A stretch of 25,313 bases of DNA from Candidatus Puniceispirillum sp. (GTDB taxonomy: Bacteria; Pseudomonadota; Alphaproteobacteria; Puniceispirillales; Puniceispirillaceae): the NCBI GenBank assembly GCA_018668795.1, contig JABJBD010000054.1, positions 1 through 25,313 of the forward strand, read 5' to 3'. The notes beneath the pieces were generated by a model, which did not search any database, had not been told where the DNA came from, and saw nothing but the letters and a program-made list of their open reading frames with translations. Positions 15,533 to 24,569 of the stretch are shown here, piece after piece. Both the position numbers and the translations under genes were made by a program. Every line of letters begins with the position of its first letter. Within the stretch, counting starts at the first letter, position 1.

Positions 15533-15547
15533 ATAACCGCTCCTTTC

Positions 15548-16846
15548 TCACAGATTGTCACGAAGCCACGCACCAATACGTTCAAATGGCCCGTATGACA
15601 GGGTGCGTGTCTGTCGGTCTGTCGGGTCATTTTCTTCTAGACGGCTGACATGCATCAGCCCGCCAATAGCTGCGGCAAATTCAGGGCCGCTATTTTCGTC
15701 AAGAAGACCATCGACACCTTGGGGCTTTCCAAGAACGACGGTTTTCTGCGTTGAATGGGCATATAAATCGGCAAGGCCGGTAAGCTGGCTGGCCCCACCT
15801 GTTAAAAGCAGGCGATTGCCCGCAGCATGGTGCATATGCGCTGTCTGTATGCGTGATGTCAGGAGCTCGATAATTTCTTCGATGCGGGGCCGGATGATTG
15901 CGCTTAGCAGATTACGCTCGATGCTTTTACCATCGATTTCGATAGTGTCGCCTTGCGTCGGCATGACGATGTTATCGCTATTACCGTTACGCATGACCTC
16001 ACTTAATGACGCAGGCGGTGTGCCGCTCAACTCGGTAGGCATGACCGATCCATCAATCGCTTTGATCCGTTCGGCATCGGCAACAGGTAATGACAGGATG
16101 CGCGCAATATCTGTTGTAACGCGATGACCGCCAACGGGCACCGTATCGACATAGATCAACTTGCCATGCATGAAAATCGAAATTGATGTTGTGCCGCCGC
16201 CCATGTCAATGACGGTGCCGCCAAGGTCACGTTCTTCTTCACCAAGACAGGCAAGTCCGGCGGCGTAACCAGCATGAATGAAACGGTCAACATCCAGATG
16301 ATTCAGAATCAGTGCTTCACGGAAATTGGCCAGGCTTGTGCGGGCACCGCTGACAATCGTGTAGTCAACCGAAAGCGAACTGCCACGCATGCCGCGTGGG
16401 TCGGCAATACCGCGCACCTCGTCAAGGTCATATTGCAGGGTCTGCAAATGCATTGCCTGATGTGTGTCTGGCGTATCGGCATCATTTTCGCGCGCCATCA
16501 ATCTTTGCATGTCGCGGCGGCGCACAGTCTTGTCAGACAAGGTCAGTGACTGTTTGCCAAGGCGCGAAACGGGCATTCCACCCGGAATAACAACACTCAT
16601 TGACTGAATCGATGTGCCAGCATCGCGTTCGGCAGCATGAACTGTTTTGCCAATTACGGTGCTTAACTGTTCCAGATTGCTAACTTCGCCATGCCGCATG
16701 CCGGCTGACGCATGCATACCCTGTCCCAAAAGCTGGACTTTGTTTTTGCCGTCGGTCTCACCAATCAGGCAGGTGACTTTGGACGATCCAAGATCAAGCA
16801 CCGCAAATGGTCGGCGTAATGCGCTTTGTTTGTTCCGCAAAATCAT
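15548..16846 (-). CDS. ftsA: Cell division protein FtsA (actin-like membrane anchor of the Z-ring)
   Basis: 432 residues. The actin-fold ATPase motifs are present: phosphate 1 VLDLGSSKV (16-24), phosphate 2 GGTVIDMGGGTT (209-220) and the adenosine motif LLLTGGASQLTGL (346-358). The FtsA-specific 1C subdomain replaces subdomain 1B at about 85-160. The last 15 residues (YGPFERIGAWLRDNL) form the amphipathic membrane-targeting helix. FtsA binds the FtsZ C-terminal peptide, tethers protofilaments to the inner membrane and recruits later division proteins. Its ATG overlaps the ftsQ stop as ATGA. A strong Shine-Dalgarno follows its own stop with no gap and points at the candidate small ORF. Confidence 0.96.
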   Translation of the reverse strand: MILRNKQSALRRPFAVLDLGSSKVTCLIGETDGKNKVQLLGQGMHASAGMRHGEVSNLEQLSTVIGKTVHAAERDAGTSIQSMSVVIPGGMPVSRLGKQSLTLSDKTVRRRDMQRLMARENDADTPDTHQAMHLQTLQYDLDEVRGIADPRGMRGSSLSVDYTIVSGARTSLANFREALILNHLDVDRFIHAGYAAGLACLGEEERDLGGTVIDMGGGTTSISIFMHGKLIYVDTVPVGGHRVTTDIARILSLPVADAERIKAIDGSVMPTELSGTPPASLSEVMRNGNSDNIVMPTQGDTIEIDGKSIERNLLSAIIRPRIEEIIELLTSRIQTAHMHHAAGNRLLLTGGASQLTGLADLYAHSTQKTVVLGKPQGVDGLLDENSGPEFAAAIGGLMHVSRLEENDPTDRQTRTLSYGPFERIGAWLRDNL

Positions 16847-17682
16847 GTGCTTTTTCCCTTTCCGCGAACCGGAATATTGGGCTCGACAATTAACTGTTCG
16901 GGAATACGCAGATCGATAACGGCCAGATCACGATTGATGATCTGTTTGCGTCTATCCATTACCGCCAAGCGTGACCATGCCTGACGTGGTTCAACTTCAG
17001 GAAGGCGAATTTCAATGCCATTGCGCAGGTGAACATCCCATCGGCGTCCTGACTGAAAACTGATTGCCCATACTTCTGCGAATAATTCAGGCTCGGTTTT
17101 CAGAACAGACAATATCTTGTCGGCGTGTACTGCTGATCCATTGCCTGCCACAACAGGAAGATGCGTAAAGTCGCTGGCTTTGGCATCATTGATGATAACT
17201 CCATGCGCGTCGATAAGCTGATGCCCGGCTACCGTTTGCAAAAGCCCCATCGGCAGGCGCTCACGGATTGAAATACGGATGGTCGATGGCATCCGGCGTT
17301 CAACGATCACGTCTTCTACCCAACCAATATCACTGACGCGTTTATGGACAGCATCGATATTTATGCCCAAAATCGGATCGCCAAGGTGTAAATCAGTGGC
17401 AGCCATCAAAATGTCTTTGGGCGTGTGCGCGCGGCCACGAACCTGAATATATTGTAAATTAAGTCCGGCCTTGCCTGTAGCCAAAAGCATATCGTTAATC
17501 AAACGCTCGCGATCCATGTAACCAAGCGTTGCTGTCGCGGCCAGCGTCAAACCAACAAACCCAAGAAACAGCGTTTTCACCCGGGGCAGGCGGGTCTTGC
17601 TGGCAGGCGTCTCACGTCGCAAATTTGTGGCTTTGGCCTTATCTGCAGTCACGGCACTGGGCTTCGATATTAATCGTCGCAT
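16843..17682 (-). CDS. ftsQ: Cell division protein FtsQ
   Basis: 279-residue bitopic inner-membrane protein. It has a basic cytoplasmic tail (1-35), one transmembrane helix (about 36-56, TLFLGFVGLTLAATATLGY) and a periplasmic POTRA domain (about 74-143, LNLQYIQVRGRAHTP...VEDVIVERRMPSTIRISIRERLP). The FtsQ beta domain follows, including the INDAKASDFTHLPVVAG and GRRWDVHLRNGIEIRLPE blocks and ending in a basic GKGKST tail. FtsQ links the FtsB-FtsL complex to the divisome and controls septal peptidoglycan synthesis. The start lies 13 bases inside the end of ddl, and the stop overlaps the ftsA ATG as ATGA. The extreme C-terminus varies in the family, so its length here is not unusual. Confidence 0.93.
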   Translation of the reverse strand: MRRLISKPSAVTADKAKATNLRRETPASKTRLPRVKTLFLGFVGLTLAATATLGYMDRERLINDMLLATGKAGLNLQYIQVRGRAHTPKDILMAATDLHLGDPILGINIDAVHKRVSDIGWVEDVIVERRMPSTIRISIRERLPMGLLQTVAGHQLIDAHGVIINDAKASDFTHLPVVAGNGSAVHADKILSVLKTEPELFAEVWAISFQSGRRWDVHLRNGIEIRLPEVEPRQAWSRLAVMDRRKQIINRDLAVIDLRIPEQLIVEPNIPVRGKGKST

Positions 17683-18578
17683 TGAGCTGTCTCCAATAGA
17701 TGATTGACCAGTTCTTCACCTGTCATGCCGACAAAGCGCGCCTGTTCAGGCACCAGTGAGGTAGCTGTCATGCCAGGCTGGGTATTGATTTCCAGCATGA
17801 ATAGCTGATTGGTTGTATCGTTCCAGCGATAATCAGCACGGATGACACCGCGACATCCAAAGGCACGATAGGCGCGTTCCGCCCAGTCACATGCCTGCAA
17901 GGTCACATCTTCGGGAATGTCCGCTGGCAGAACATGTTGTGATCCGCCCGGGGCATATTTGGCGTCAAAGTCATAAAAGCTATTTTCCGAAGTGATTTCG
18001 GTAACGCATAAAGCGGTGCCTTCCAGAACCGAAACGGTCAGCTCACGCCCCGGAATAAAGGGTTCGCACAATAATTGGGTATCGGTTTTCCACAGGCTAC
18101 GTGCTGGTGCCTTGTCACCATCCTTGACTATAACAACACCAAAGCTTGATCCGTCATTAAGCGGCTTTATCACATGCGCTTGCATGGCATTTTCGGGATA
18201 AACGTATGTGTCTTCAACCAGTGGCAATGTCGCTGGGACTCTAATGCCACATGTGCTCATGATCATTTTGGCCAGCACCTTGTCCATTGCCAAAGCCGAA
18301 GCCACAAGACCGCTATGTGTGTAGGGAATATTCATAATGTTCAAAAGACCCTGAATATTGCCATCTTCACCCACTTGCCCATGCAAGGCGTTAAAGCAAC
18401 GATCAGGCTTCATTTCTGCCAGCTTTTCGGCAATATCACGATCAACTTCGACTTCGATAGCATCCCAACCAGCCGAACGTGCTGCCTGTCCGCAGAAACT
18501 TGCAGACACGCGACTAACTGATGCTTCGGATGTCCAACCGCCCATCAGAACGGCAACGCGACTAGGATGCGCACTCAT
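17670..18578 (-). CDS. ddl: D-alanine--D-alanine ligase
   Basis: 302-residue ATP-grasp enzyme making D-Ala-D-Ala for the MurF step. Motifs seen: the N-terminal glycine-rich GGWTSEASVS with Glu18, ALHGQVGEDG (64-73), HSGLVASALAMDK (88-100), the ATP-contacting VIKPLNDGSSFGV (136-148), FYDFDAKY (201-208, Tyr202), and the Mg-binding IRADY (246-250) and EINTQPGMTATS (263-274). The first motif departs from the common GGxSAEREVS: the basic residue after Glu is Ala here, though the Glu itself is kept. Tyr202 in the omega loop favours D-Ala over D-lactate as the second substrate. It starts by ATGA overlap with murB and overlaps ftsQ by 13 bases. Confidence 0.95.
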   Translation of the reverse strand: MSAHPSRVAVLMGGWTSEASVSRVSASFCGQAARSAGWDAIEVEVDRDIAEKLAEMKPDRCFNALHGQVGEDGNIQGLLNIMNIPYTHSGLVASALAMDKVLAKMIMSTCGIRVPATLPLVEDTYVYPENAMQAHVIKPLNDGSSFGVVIVKDGDKAPARSLWKTDTQLLCEPFIPGRELTVSVLEGTALCVTEITSENSFYDFDAKYAPGGSQHVLPADIPEDVTLQACDWAERAYRAFGCRGVIRADYRWNDTTNQLFMLEINTQPGMTATSLVPEQARFVGMTGEELVNHLLETAQCDD

Positions 18579-19504
18579 TGTGATGTCTCCTGATGATTAA
18601 TGTCGGTAATGGAGCGACCAATACGCCGGATTTCCCAGCGTAATTCAGGGCCGCCAGATGCCAGTACGCGCGCGCGCACGGTTTCGCCAAGGGTTTCGAT
18701 ATCTTCGGCAGTCGCGCCACCATTATTAATCAGGAAATTACAGTGCTTTTCGGATACTTGTGCCGCGCCAACCGATAGCCCGCGACAGCCTGCACGATCA
18801 ATCTCCTGCCATGCCTTGCCGCCATCCGGATTGGCAAAGGTGCTACCACCAGTGCGAACCCCGCGCGGCTGGGCATCGCCGCGGCTGGCAACTATCTCTT
18901 TCATACGTGCGCGGATTTCAACAGTGTTTCCGGGGGTCGCTTGCATACTGGCCGATGTGAATATCCAGTCAGCAGGAGCATCGCTATGCCGATAGGCCAT
19001 ACCCATTTCGGTTGGGGTGGCACTGATAGGGTTGCCAGCACGGTCAAAGCCATAGGCGACTGTTGTTATATCCTTGAATTCAGACCCATAGGCACCAGCA
19101 TTCATGCGTAAACCGCCGCCAACAGTGCCCGGAATACCAATCAGAAATTCAAGCCCGGTTAATCCTGCTTTTGAAGCATAGCGTGCAACCTCGGCATCAA
19201 GTGCGCCTGTCTGCGCGGTCACAATCGTGCCGTCATGATGAATGTGATTCATATGGTCGGTTAGCTTGATGATAACCCCGCTAACACCGCCATCGCGTAC
19301 CAGCAAATTCGATCCGGCCCCAATCGGCAAAATCGGAATATCAACATCGCAATGGGCCAGAAAATGTGACAAATCATCTTCGTCACGCGGGCTGAAAATC
19401 ACATCAGCCGGACCGCCAACGCCAAACCAAGTATGTGATGACATGGCGTCATGAATGGCGTAATCGCCGCGCACTTTGGGAAGACGTGTAATCAAATCGG
19501 TCAT
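18575..19504 (-). CDS. murB: UDP-N-acetylenolpyruvoylglucosamine reductase MurB
   Basis: 309-residue flavoenzyme that reduces UDP-GlcNAc-enolpyruvate to UDP-MurNAc with NADPH. FAD-binding tracts are LPIGAGSNLLVRDGG (59-73) and GIPGTVGGGLRMNAGAYG (123-140). Catalytic candidates are Ser221 in TGGSTFANP (proton donor) and Glu291 in LRWEIRRIG; the GLSVGAAQVSEKHCNFLIN block is present. The length and the AYRHS segment (170-174) suggest the shorter type II enzyme rather than the 342-residue E. coli type I form. This typing is inferred from length and local motif only. It sits between murC and ddl with ATGA overlaps on both sides. Confidence 0.95.
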   Translation of the reverse strand: MTDLITRLPKVRGDYAIHDAMSSHTWFGVGGPADVIFSPRDEDDLSHFLAHCDVDIPILPIGAGSNLLVRDGGVSGVIIKLTDHMNHIHHDGTIVTAQTGALDAEVARYASKAGLTGLEFLIGIPGTVGGGLRMNAGAYGSEFKDITTVAYGFDRAGNPISATPTEMGMAYRHSDAPADWIFTSASMQATPGNTVEIRARMKEIVASRGDAQPRGVRTGGSTFANPDGGKAWQEIDRAGCRGLSVGAAQVSEKHCNFLINNGGATAEDIETLGETVRARVLASGGPELRWEIRRIGRSITDINHQETSQ

Positions 19505-20922
19505 GTTGATCTCTCCCGCAATGCGTCAAGTTCGGCTGGCAATGACGCTGCCCAACTGGTGATATCCCCAGCACCAAGGCACATGACAAGATCGCCTTTG
19601 TTGGTGCGGCTCAGAATTTCGCGTGCTAACGCCGACTGACTTTCAAGCGCCGCTGGTCCCTTATGTCCATGATCACGAAGCCCTTCGACAAGCGCGGCTT
19701 TGTCGAAACCCTCGATTGGTGTTTCTCCGGCGGCATAGACATCGGCAACTAGAACCTCATCAGCGTCATTGAAACATCCGCAGAAATCGGTAAATAGATC
19801 AGCCAATCGGCTATAACGATGTGGCTGGACGACAGCGACAAGCTTGTTGCCACCGCACATCATCCGGCCAGCCTGCAAAGCGGCCTTTATTTCGACAGGA
19901 TGATGCCCGTAATCATCAATGATGGTAACACCTGCGCTGACACCCTTGGTTTCAAACCGGCGGCCAACCCCGCCAAAAATAGCCAGCGTATCTTTGATTT
20001 TTTTGGCATCAATATTCATTTCCAGCGCGACTGCAATCGCGGCTAGACAGTTCTGGACATTATGATCGCCCAACATCGGGAACAGCACATCATCGATCCG
20101 CTCCATGTCACCAACAAGCCGATCAGACAGCTGAACGTCAAACAGCATATTGCTACCCTCAACCCGCAGATTTGTTGCGCGGACATCGGCATTGGCTGAC
20201 ATACCATAGGTAATAACACGGCGATCTTTGATATGTGCCATCATGCGTTGCACAGCAGGATGGTCAATGCACAGTGTGGCAAATCCATAAAAGGGTATAG
20301 ACGAAACAAAATTCAGAAAGGCGGTTTCAAGCGCTTCAAAACTACCATGATGATCAAGATGTTCGGGATCGATATTGGTAACCACGGCGACTGTAGGTTT
20401 TAGTTTGGCAAAAGAGCCGTCACTTTCGTCGGCTTCGACAACCATCCATTTGCCTTTGCCAAGTCGGGCATTGCTACCCCAGCCAGTAATAATGCCACCA
20501 TTGATAACAGTTGGGTCAATCTGTGCGCCATCTAACAAGGTCGCAACCAGTGATGTCGTTGTGGTTTTGCCATGCGTTCCGGCAACGGCAACTGACCAGC
20601 GCAAACGCATCAATTCACCCAGCATTTCGGCGCGATGCACAATCGGCAGAAACCGCGCCCGTGCTTCAACCACTTCTGGATTGTCAGCTTTAATCGCTGT
20701 TGATGTCACAATCAAAGATGCGTCCCCCACATTTTCGGCATTTTGACCAATCATCACCGGAATGCCTTGCGCGCGCAGACGTTTCACATTGGCATTTTCC
20801 GACATGTCACTGCCTTGAACCGAATATCCAAGCTCGAATAGGATTTCGGCGATGCCGCTCATACCGATGCCACCGATGCCGGTGAAATGCATTGTGCCGA
20901 TGGATAGAGGTAACTCGCTCAT
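19501..20922 (-). CDS. murC: UDP-N-acetylmuramate--L-alanine ligase MurC
   Basis: 473-residue Mur ligase. The N-terminal Rossmann-like UDP-binding domain starts with FTGIGGIGMSGIAE (13-26). The ATP loop is AGTHGKTTTT (114-123, Lys119), followed by the acidic EADESDGSF and the NIDPEHLDHHG block of the central domain. The C-terminal domain has DDYGHHPVEI and VVQPHRYSRL, both typical of MurC rather than MurD/E/F. It adds L-Ala to UDP-MurNAc, the first peptide-stem residue, in the cytoplasm. The start overlaps the murG stop and the stop overlaps the murB start, both as ATGA. Confidence 0.97.
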   Translation of the reverse strand: MSELPLSIGTMHFTGIGGIGMSGIAEILFELGYSVQGSDMSENANVKRLRAQGIPVMIGQNAENVGDASLIVTSTAIKADNPEVVEARARFLPIVHRAEMLGELMRLRWSVAVAGTHGKTTTTSLVATLLDGAQIDPTVINGGIITGWGSNARLGKGKWMVVEADESDGSFAKLKPTVAVVTNIDPEHLDHHGSFEALETAFLNFVSSIPFYGFATLCIDHPAVQRMMAHIKDRRVITYGMSANADVRATNLRVEGSNMLFDVQLSDRLVGDMERIDDVLFPMLGDHNVQNCLAAIAVALEMNIDAKKIKDTLAIFGGVGRRFETKGVSAGVTIIDDYGHHPVEIKAALQAGRMMCGGNKLVAVVQPHRYSRLADLFTDFCGCFNDADEVLVADVYAAGETPIEGFDKAALVEGLRDHGHKGPAALESQSALAREILSRTNKGDLVMCLGAGDITSWAASLPAELDALRERST

Positions 20923-22103
20923 ATCGCAGCTCCCTGATTAGATGATGCGGAAGCGGAAAATGTCTTTCCATTGACACAGGCTTCGACCATATCGGCGATG
21001 TTGGCTGCCGCGTCTGGTTTGGATAGCTGTTTGGCCTTGCTGGCCATATCAGCACGCAAGCCTTGGTCACCAAGTAAATCTGCCAGATGCGTCGCTAAAT
21101 TTTTGGCATCAAGACCAACTTCGGCAAGGCATAGGCCACCGCCCAGATTATGCATCTGCATGGCGTTTTGTGTTTGGTGGTCATCCATGGCATGCGGAAA
21201 CGGAATGAAAATTGTTGGCGCGCCTAATGCGGCCAGCTCGGCAACCGATGAAGCGCCCGCCCGACTGATAACCAGGTCGCTTTGGCGAATATGGGCGGCG
21301 ATATCGGCAAAGAAAGGTGCGATCGTGGCGCTAACGCCCATATTGGCGTAAACAGCGTCTAATGTCTCAATCTGATCAATGCGGGCTTGTTGCGTTATGG
21401 CCAGACGCTTTTTCAGGGCTTCAGGTAGCAACCCGATGGCCGTAGGTACAAGCGTGGCAAAAATAGCCGCGCCCTGCGATCCGCCAAACACGGCCAGATG
21501 CAGTTTGTCATGCGCTTGTCTGGCGGCTGGCTTTTGTGTTTTGCTGGAAATGCTGTCCTGATGAAACGCATCACGCACCGGCATGCCGGTGACTTTGACA
21601 TGTATATTATCAGGTAGATTTCGTGTGCCGTCCCAGCTTAGTGCCAGATTACCAGCGCGGCGTGCCAGCAGATGGTTAGCTCGCCCTAAAAACGCATTCT
21701 GCTCATGCAGAATACTTGGTATGCGCAATAACCCACCTGCAAATAACGGCGCAAAGGATGGGTAGCCGCCAAAACCGATAATGGCAGCTGGGCGGCGCAA
21801 ACAGAAATGAAGCAGACATTGCGCGGCGCCAAAGCCAAGCTTGAAAAGCGCGTTCACGCGGCGGATGATCCCGCGCTGGAATGGCGAAGCGCTGGCAATC
21901 ATTGTGATGCCAAGCGCGGCTGATGATGCGTCCAGATGGCTGGCATTAGCGATTTTTGCACCGCGTCTATCGGTGAAAAGCTGTGTGCGATAACCACGGG
22001 CGCTCAGCGTCTCGGCAACTGCCATTGCTGGAAAAACATGCCCGCCAGTGCCACCTGCGGCAAGACAGATCAAGGGCTTGTTTGGCGCAGCAAGGCGGGT
22101 CAT
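20919..22103 (-). CDS. murG: Lipid II synthase MurG (UDP-GlcNAc transferase)
   Basis: 394-residue GT-B glycosyltransferase, somewhat longer than E. coli MurG (355). The N-terminal glycine loop AAGGTGGHVFPAMAVA (15-30) contacts lipid I pyrophosphate. IGFGGYPSFAPL and HEQNAFLGRAN follow in the N-domain. The C-domain has FGGSQGA, ISRAGASSVAELAALG and IPFPHAMDDHQTQNA, which form the UDP-GlcNAc pocket. It converts lipid I to lipid II on the inner face of the membrane. The extra length is a low-complexity tail (SASASSNQGAAI) and a basic, glutamine-rich insertion around KTQKPAARQAHDK between the two domains. It is joined to ftsW and murC by ATGA overlaps. Confidence 0.96.
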   Translation of the reverse strand: MTRLAAPNKPLICLAAGGTGGHVFPAMAVAETLSARGYRTQLFTDRRGAKIANASHLDASSAALGITMIASASPFQRGIIRRVNALFKLGFGAAQCLLHFCLRRPAAIIGFGGYPSFAPLFAGGLLRIPSILHEQNAFLGRANHLLARRAGNLALSWDGTRNLPDNIHVKVTGMPVRDAFHQDSISSKTQKPAARQAHDKLHLAVFGGSQGAAIFATLVPTAIGLLPEALKKRLAITQQARIDQIETLDAVYANMGVSATIAPFFADIAAHIRQSDLVISRAGASSVAELAALGAPTIFIPFPHAMDDHQTQNAMQMHNLGGGLCLAEVGLDAKNLATHLADLLGDQGLRADMASKAKQLSKPDAAANIADMVEACVNGKTFSASASSNQGAAI

Positions 22104-23224
22104 AGCTGATCCCCCCGTGCAAAACTATCTGCCGCCGTCCGCTTGCGGGTAAGCGCTAGAATCAATCCCATCGTCAGACTGCTGGCAAGCAGCGATGATC
22201 CGCCATAGCTGATAAAGGGCAAGGTCATGCCTTTGGTAGGAATAAGATCGACCGAAGATGCCATATGGATGCATGCCTGTACGCCAAACTGCATAACCAG
22301 ACTAGAGGCCGCAATAAGACAGAACAGGCCTTCGCCTGACATCGCGCGGGTAAATCCACGCAGAACAATAAACGCATAAAGTCCCAGCAGAATCAGACAT
22401 GCAATGGCACCATATTCTTCGGCAGCAACAGCAAAAATAAAATCTGAATGGGCATCAGGCAGGTTCAGCTTCACCCGCCCATCGCCAGGGCCAACACCAA
22501 AGAAGCCGCCTTCGGCAAAGCTTTCACGCGCCCGATCAACCTGCCATGATCCTCCATCAAGGAATTTTTCCACTCTTTTTTGCACATGATCTAGATTTTG
22601 ATAGGCGATATAAAAGGCGATAGGCGCTAGGGCGACAGCACCAATAACGAATAACAGCGGCATGCCGGCCAAAAACATCTGAAAGCCCCATGTCAGCGTA
22701 ATCACAACAGTCATGCCGATATCAGGTTGTAAAACCAGAATAGTCACAAGTATCGCCAGCAATCCGGTCGAATAAGCCCAGCCCGGAAAATCCTGTCCTT
22801 CACGCCACAAGGTCAATAACCAGGCTGAAACAATGGCAAATAACGGTTTGGCAAATTCTGACGGTTGCAGATTAAAGCCTGCAATCGATATCCAGCGTGT
22901 TGCACCCTTGATTTCGCTACCAGCGACAATCGCTAGAACCATCAACCCAATGACGCCGATCATGCCAATAAGGGCTAGCGCCCGTATTGGTCGCGGCTCT
23001 AGCAGGGAAACCCCGAAAATTATGGCTACTGCAGGTAACAGATACATCACCTGACGCACAATGAAATGCTGCGATGGCAAATTGATAAGATTAGCCACAG
23101 CAGGCCCCGCCGCCATCACCAGCAAGGTGCCAACAACCATCAGAATTAAGGCGCAGGCAAGTAACCAGCGATCAACAGTCCACCACCATACCCCGACAAG
23201 CGAGCGATCTGTGCGATCAAGCAT
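22100..23224 (-). CDS. ftsW: Septal peptidoglycan polymerase FtsW (SEDS family)
   Basis: SEDS-family glycosyltransferase that polymerises lipid II at the septum with PBP3/FtsI. About nine to ten hydrophobic helices are visible. Family signatures are GATRWI...FNLQPSEFAK, LQPDIGMT, the large periplasmic loop with the catalytic-type Asp in LPDAHSDFIFAVAAEE, and the C-terminal PFISYGGSSLLAS. I use the ATG at 23224 (374 residues) because GGGAGG (23230-23235) lies five bases upstream. The open frame continues five codons to a TTG at 23239, which would lack that signal. The start is eight bases inside the murD 3' end, and the stop overlaps the murG start as ATGA. Confidence 0.95.
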   Translation of the reverse strand: MLDRTDRSLVGVWWWTVDRWLLACALILMVVGTLLVMAAGPAVANLINLPSQHFIVRQVMYLLPAVAIIFGVSLLEPRPIRALALIGMIGVIGLMVLAIVAGSEIKGATRWISIAGFNLQPSEFAKPLFAIVSAWLLTLWREGQDFPGWAYSTGLLAILVTILVLQPDIGMTVVITLTWGFQMFLAGMPLLFVIGAVALAPIAFYIAYQNLDHVQKRVEKFLDGGSWQVDRARESFAEGGFFGVGPGDGRVKLNLPDAHSDFIFAVAAEEYGAIACLILLGLYAFIVLRGFTRAMSGEGLFCLIAASSLVMQFGVQACIHMASSVDLIPTKGMTLPFISYGGSSLLASSLTMGLILALTRKRTAADSFARGDQL

Positions 23225-24560
23225 GAGCACCTCCCACAAAGCTGGAAGGTGTGGCGCAAAGTGTGGCGGCTAATGCGGCAAAAGCATCACCGCGAGCTTC
23301 AAAACTGTCAAATTGGTCAAAGGATGCGGCCGCAGGTGATAGCAGAATATGTGCCGCACTTGTTGCGCTTTGGGCATCGGCAAAGGCGGCATATGTCGCA
23401 CTGTTCAGGTCATGATGGATCTCAGTGGTGCATTTACCAGCAAGCTGGGTCGCAAACAGATCAGCAGAAGCGCCAATCAGATAGGCTTTTTTGACCGCGC
23501 CAAGGGCGTTGCCAGCCGCGCCAACACCGTCATCCTTGGCCAAGCCGCCAGCAATCCAGTAAATACTGTCAAAAGCCATAAGCGCTTTGGCCGCGGCAAC
23601 GCCATTAGTTGCTTTTGAATCATTGATAAAGCCGATATGCCCGATCTGTCCCACAGGTTGCAGACGATGCGGCAGACCAGCAAAAGACGCCATCCCCGCA
23701 TCAATTATGCTCTCTTCATAGCCGATCATACGCATGACAGTCGCCATGGTGGCGGCATTGTGGGCATTATGCACCCCTTTGAGGGCAGGGGATGCGTCGC
23801 GGCCTTTGGGTGCTTCGGACGCCGTGACTGTTGTCACCGTTACCTTGTCGGCGACTGGCACGGTGGCAAAATCACGCATATAATCATCGTCACTGCCCAG
23901 AATGACATGGCCACCAGCGCGTGTGGCCGTAACCATCAGCCGCTTGGCCGCGACATAACCATCCATGCCGCCATGCCGATCAAGATGATCTGGCGTTATA
24001 TTCAGCACGACACCAAAATCAGGCGCCAGAGATGGCGTCGTTTCAAGCTGATAGGATGACAGTTCGAGAATGATATAACCACCGGTGCCGGGGTCTTTCA
24101 GCGAACAGGCGGCATCTCCAATATTACCCCCGACAGCGACCTTTGCGCCAGCCTTGGTCAGACAATGGCCAAGTAGCGCGGTACAGGTTGATTTCCCGTT
24201 GGTGCCGGTAATGGCAATCAAAGTAGCGTCACTTTTGGCGCGCAAGGCCAGCTCGACTTCGCTGATGATGGGAATGCCAAATGTGGTGGCTTTGGCCGCC
24301 GCTGGATGCGGCTTGGGATACAGATGCGGAATGCCGGGGCTAATCACCACCGCATCCAGTTCATCCCATGGCCAGTCTTGCCAGCCCTGCCAGATAAAAT
24401 TACTGCTGCTGCATCCAGACGGCGTATCTTTAGCGGCTTTATCGTCATGGGCATATGCAACCGCACCTGCCGCCGCCAGTGCGCGGGCAGCCGCAATGCC
24501 GGAACGACCAAGGCCTAAAAGCCCTATGCGTTGTCCTGACATGTTGTGCGGTATCATCAT
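23217..24560 (-). CDS. murD: UDP-N-acetylmuramoylalanine--D-glutamate ligase MurD
   Basis: 447-residue Mur ligase. The N-terminal UDP-binding loop is GLLGLGRSGIAAARAL (13-28), and SPGIP (74-78) is typical of MurD. The ATP loop ITGTNGKSTCTALL (117-130) contains Lys123. Then come the LELSSYQLE block, NITPDHLDRHG, the INDSKATN motif that contacts nucleotide, and WIAGGLAKDDG. It adds D-Glu to UDP-MurNAc-L-Ala. Two adjacent ATGs open the frame, preceded by AGGGGA in the nine-base gap after the mraY stop. The first ATG is taken as start. The 3' end overlaps ftsW by eight bases. The C-terminal domain is alanine-rich. Confidence 0.97.
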   Translation of the reverse strand: MMIPHNMSGQRIGLLGLGRSGIAAARALAAAGAVAYAHDDKAAKDTPSGCSSSNFIWQGWQDWPWDELDAVVISPGIPHLYPKPHPAAAKATTFGIPIISEVELALRAKSDATLIAITGTNGKSTCTALLGHCLTKAGAKVAVGGNIGDAACSLKDPGTGGYIILELSSYQLETTPSLAPDFGVVLNITPDHLDRHGGMDGYVAAKRLMVTATRAGGHVILGSDDDYMRDFATVPVADKVTVTTVTASEAPKGRDASPALKGVHNAHNAATMATVMRMIGYEESIIDAGMASFAGLPHRLQPVGQIGHIGFINDSKATNGVAAAKALMAFDSIYWIAGGLAKDDGVGAAGNALGAVKKAYLIGASADLFATQLAGKCTTEIHHDLNSATYAAFADAQSATSAAHILLSPAAASFDQFDSFEARGDAFAALAATLCATPSSFVGGAHA

Positions 24561-24569
24561 CCCTATCCC

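Noticed and set aside
15555..16127. 190-codon plus-strand frame opposite ftsA
   Set aside because: It is antisense to conserved FtsA sequence, Ser/Arg-rich as expected for a shadow frame, and has no supporting signals.
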